This document shows positions 62,661-64,000 of a stretch of DNA of 64,000 nucleotides, piece after piece; within the stretch, counting starts at the first letter, position 1, and each line of letters opens with the position of its first letter. The notes under the pieces were generated by a model. The model was not told where the DNA came from. It saw nothing but the letters and a program-made list of their open reading frames with translations, and did no database searches. A program made the translations under genes and the position numbers. The DNA is taken from NCBI GenBank assembly GCA_051893555.1, contig JBJFHL010000062.1:1-64000 (forward strand). Direction: 5' to 3'. The stretch comes from RGIG7179 sp051893555 (GTDB lineage: Bacteria > Bacillota > Clostridia > Peptostreptococcales > Anaerovoracaceae).

Positions 62661-64000
62661 ATGGCGAAGCATTTTACGTATAAATCATATGCCTGGAGCC
62701 TGGGAACGACCAGCTTCAGAATGGCTGATTTTCACAGAAAAGTGGAGGAACAGCTGATTTTATTGGATGCATTCTGGAATGTTCCTGAAAATAAAAGCAG
62801 AATCTGGAAATCCAATGCGCAAACGCAGTCATTGTATTATGATTTTCTGTTTGAAAAGGGATTTATCTCCGGTGAAATACAGAACAGTCCAGATAAGAAA
62901 TCAAAAACAGCAAGGCAGAAAACGTCCGGACTCGTTGATATAGGTCTGATCTATAACGACAGAAGACTGACGCCTGTAGGAAAAAAGCTATTGGACATGT
63001 GTCGCTCCGGAGATTTTAGCTGTGATAATGAGTTTCAGATCCCACGGGACAGTTATCTGTATTTGAAACAAATATTGAAGACAGTATATAAAACGGAGGA
63101 TTGGAAGGTACGTCCCTTTTTAGCAGCCGGAAAGGTATTGATGGAATGTGATGGCTATTTGTCTGAAAAAGAATTTACATACCTGCTTCCATTATGTGTA
63201 AGTGAAGATATTACAAAGGAAATTATAAAACAGATAAGAAACTACAGGGAAGGAAAGACCACGTTGAATCGGATCATTACGGAATCTGTCCTCTGCAGAT
63301 ATAATTATCCTTCTGCATTGCATTACTTTGTGCATTCGGCGAAAACACCTGAAGATATCATGGTGACAGGAATGAACAGAGATGGGATTCGGCATGATGC
63401 GTGCTATACATCGCTGTATCAGGAATTAAAACGAGTATATCTTGATCGAAAGCAGGAAGCGATTCCTTCTCTGATGAAAGCCGCGCGAGCGGTGAAAAAC
63501 AAGCCGGGTACTTTGTGGAGAGGTTTGCTGTTTTCGAATGCTCGCAGATGTACGAGCTTTTCCGATCTTGCACCGAATGATTTTGATTCTGTGCATACGG
63601 AAGAGCAATTTGACAGGTGCTTTTTTTCTTATCTTCATTTAAATAAGATCAAGGCAACGCTCCGTGACTATATGGATCTGAACCGAAGGTATTTAAAGAT
63701 CACGGACGCGTTTCTGTTTGAGGATGGGAAGGTGACATTCACACCTTTCTTTGATTACTTCTTTCGGACGAATGCGGGAAAGGTGTTTGAAGATACTTTT
63801 TCAGACTGTGATTTGCTGACGGAAGATTGTGATATAGAAACCATAAACAAACATTTACGCTTTCATGAAAATGAAGTCATCCGGATATTCAATGCAGAAA
63901 ATGCGCTTTCAGCGCATTCCTTGGAGGAAGTTTATGACTTCCTCGAAAATGACCGTTATCTGCGGTTTCGTAAGCTGATTGATACGCGATTCCCTGATCC
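62661..64000 (+). CDS. Type II restriction endonuclease, AlwI/BstNBI-like (partial, runs off window)
   Basis: An open frame of at least 446 codons with no stop up to the right edge. ATG 62661 has GAGG 7 nt upstream; ATG 62655 is in frame but too close to it. It starts 9 bp after the methyltransferase stop. Seen: an N-terminal YAWSLGTTSFR, ARQKTSGLVDIGLI, RRLTPVGKKLLDMC and a QIPRDSYLYLKQILK segment. Their order resembles the N-terminal half of AlwI/BstNBI-type type IIS enzymes (alignment by eye). The nuclease core with its PD-(D/E)xK site would lie beyond 64000. Context with a dual adenine MTase supports the call; the recognition site is unknown. Confidence 0.65.
   Translation, partial: MAKHFTYKSYAWSLGTTSFRMADFHRKVEEQLILLDAFWNVPENKSRIWKSNAQTQSLYYDFLFEKGFISGEIQNSPDKKSKTARQKTSGLVDIGLIYNDRRLTPVGKKLLDMCRSGDFSCDNEFQIPRDSYLYLKQILKTVYKTEDWKVRPFLAAGKVLMECDGYLSEKEFTYLLPLCVSEDITKEIIKQIRNYREGKTTLNRIITESVLCRYNYPSALHYFVHSAKTPEDIMVTGMNRDGIRHDACYTSLYQELKRVYLDRKQEAIPSLMKAARAVKNKPGTLWRGLLFSNARRCTSFSDLAPNDFDSVHTEEQFDRCFFSYLHLNKIKATLRDYMDLNRRYLKITDAFLFEDGKVTFTPFFDYFFRTNAGKVFEDTFSDCDLLTEDCDIETINKHLRFHENEVIRIFNAENALSAHSLEEVYDFLENDRYLRFRKLIDTRFPD

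Overview
The window looks like chromosomal DNA of an anaerobic, low-to-mid GC Gram-positive bacterium of class Clostridia, possibly Lachnospiraceae or a neighbouring family (inferred from gene content, not from a marker-gene tree). The signs are strong AGGAGG-type ribosome sites with several TTG/GTG starts, a type II thymidine kinase, an argR-recN pair, a PASTA Ser/Thr kinase with its PP2C phosphatase, QueH-type epoxyqueuosine reductase, and an [FeFe] hydrogenase. Most genes lie on the + strand. I saw no rRNA, tRNA, CRISPR array, prophage or transposase.

Layout. 0.1-6.5 kb: tdk, a secreted multidomain glucosaminidase, a cohesin-like membrane protein, MgtC, an FAH-family enzyme, and a small protein coupled to an AAA ATPase. 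6.5-6.9 kb: a gene-free, repeat-rich block. 6.9-10.5 kb: an ECF sigma factor with a membrane partner, an HD-domain protein, an intergenic cluster of three perfect DnaA boxes, and a tRNA-binding-domain protein. 10.6-14.5 kb: a BlaI-type repressor, an orphan sensor-only paralogue of BlaR1, and a large BlaR1-type M56 protease with duplicated sensor repeats. 14.5-19.5 kb: glutaminase, a DUF1835-like protein, a small zinc-ribbon membrane protein, a class I glutamine amidotransferase-like hydrolase, an HD phosphohydrolase and an NhaC antiporter. 19.7-22.1 kb: a second BlaR1/BlaI system with a palindromic operator candidate. 22.1-27.3 kb: an FtsX-type ABC exporter divergent from a LytTR/GHKL two-component system.

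27.2-43 kb: a radical SAM protein, queH, asnA, then the conserved housekeeping run priA-def-fmt-M48-like peptidase-rsmB-PP2C-PASTA kinase-rsgA-rpe, facing a large class A penicillin-binding protein. 43-51 kb: comEC, holA, a DMT transporter, and a two-gene NuoF/GltD-like flavoprotein plus [FeFe] hydrogenase unit. 51-60.4 kb: recN and argR on the minus strand, ruvCAB, queA, an M20 dipeptidase, tgt and an RNA uracil-C5 methyltransferase.

60.5 kb to the right edge: an AT-rich, probably horizontally acquired restriction-modification locus. One protein carries an N-terminal HTH and two adenine methyltransferase modules. It is followed by a restriction endonuclease resembling the AlwI/BstNBI type IIS family, which runs off the window.

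Themes: cell-envelope sensing is heavily represented (two BlaR1/BlaI systems, an ECF sigma, a GHKL/LytTR-ABC module, a PASTA kinase, a class A PBP). The least explained parts are the sensor-only BlaR1 paralogue, the repeat block at 6.5-6.9 kb, the DnaA-box cluster near 9.9 kb and the glutamate-synthase-like hydrogenase partner.
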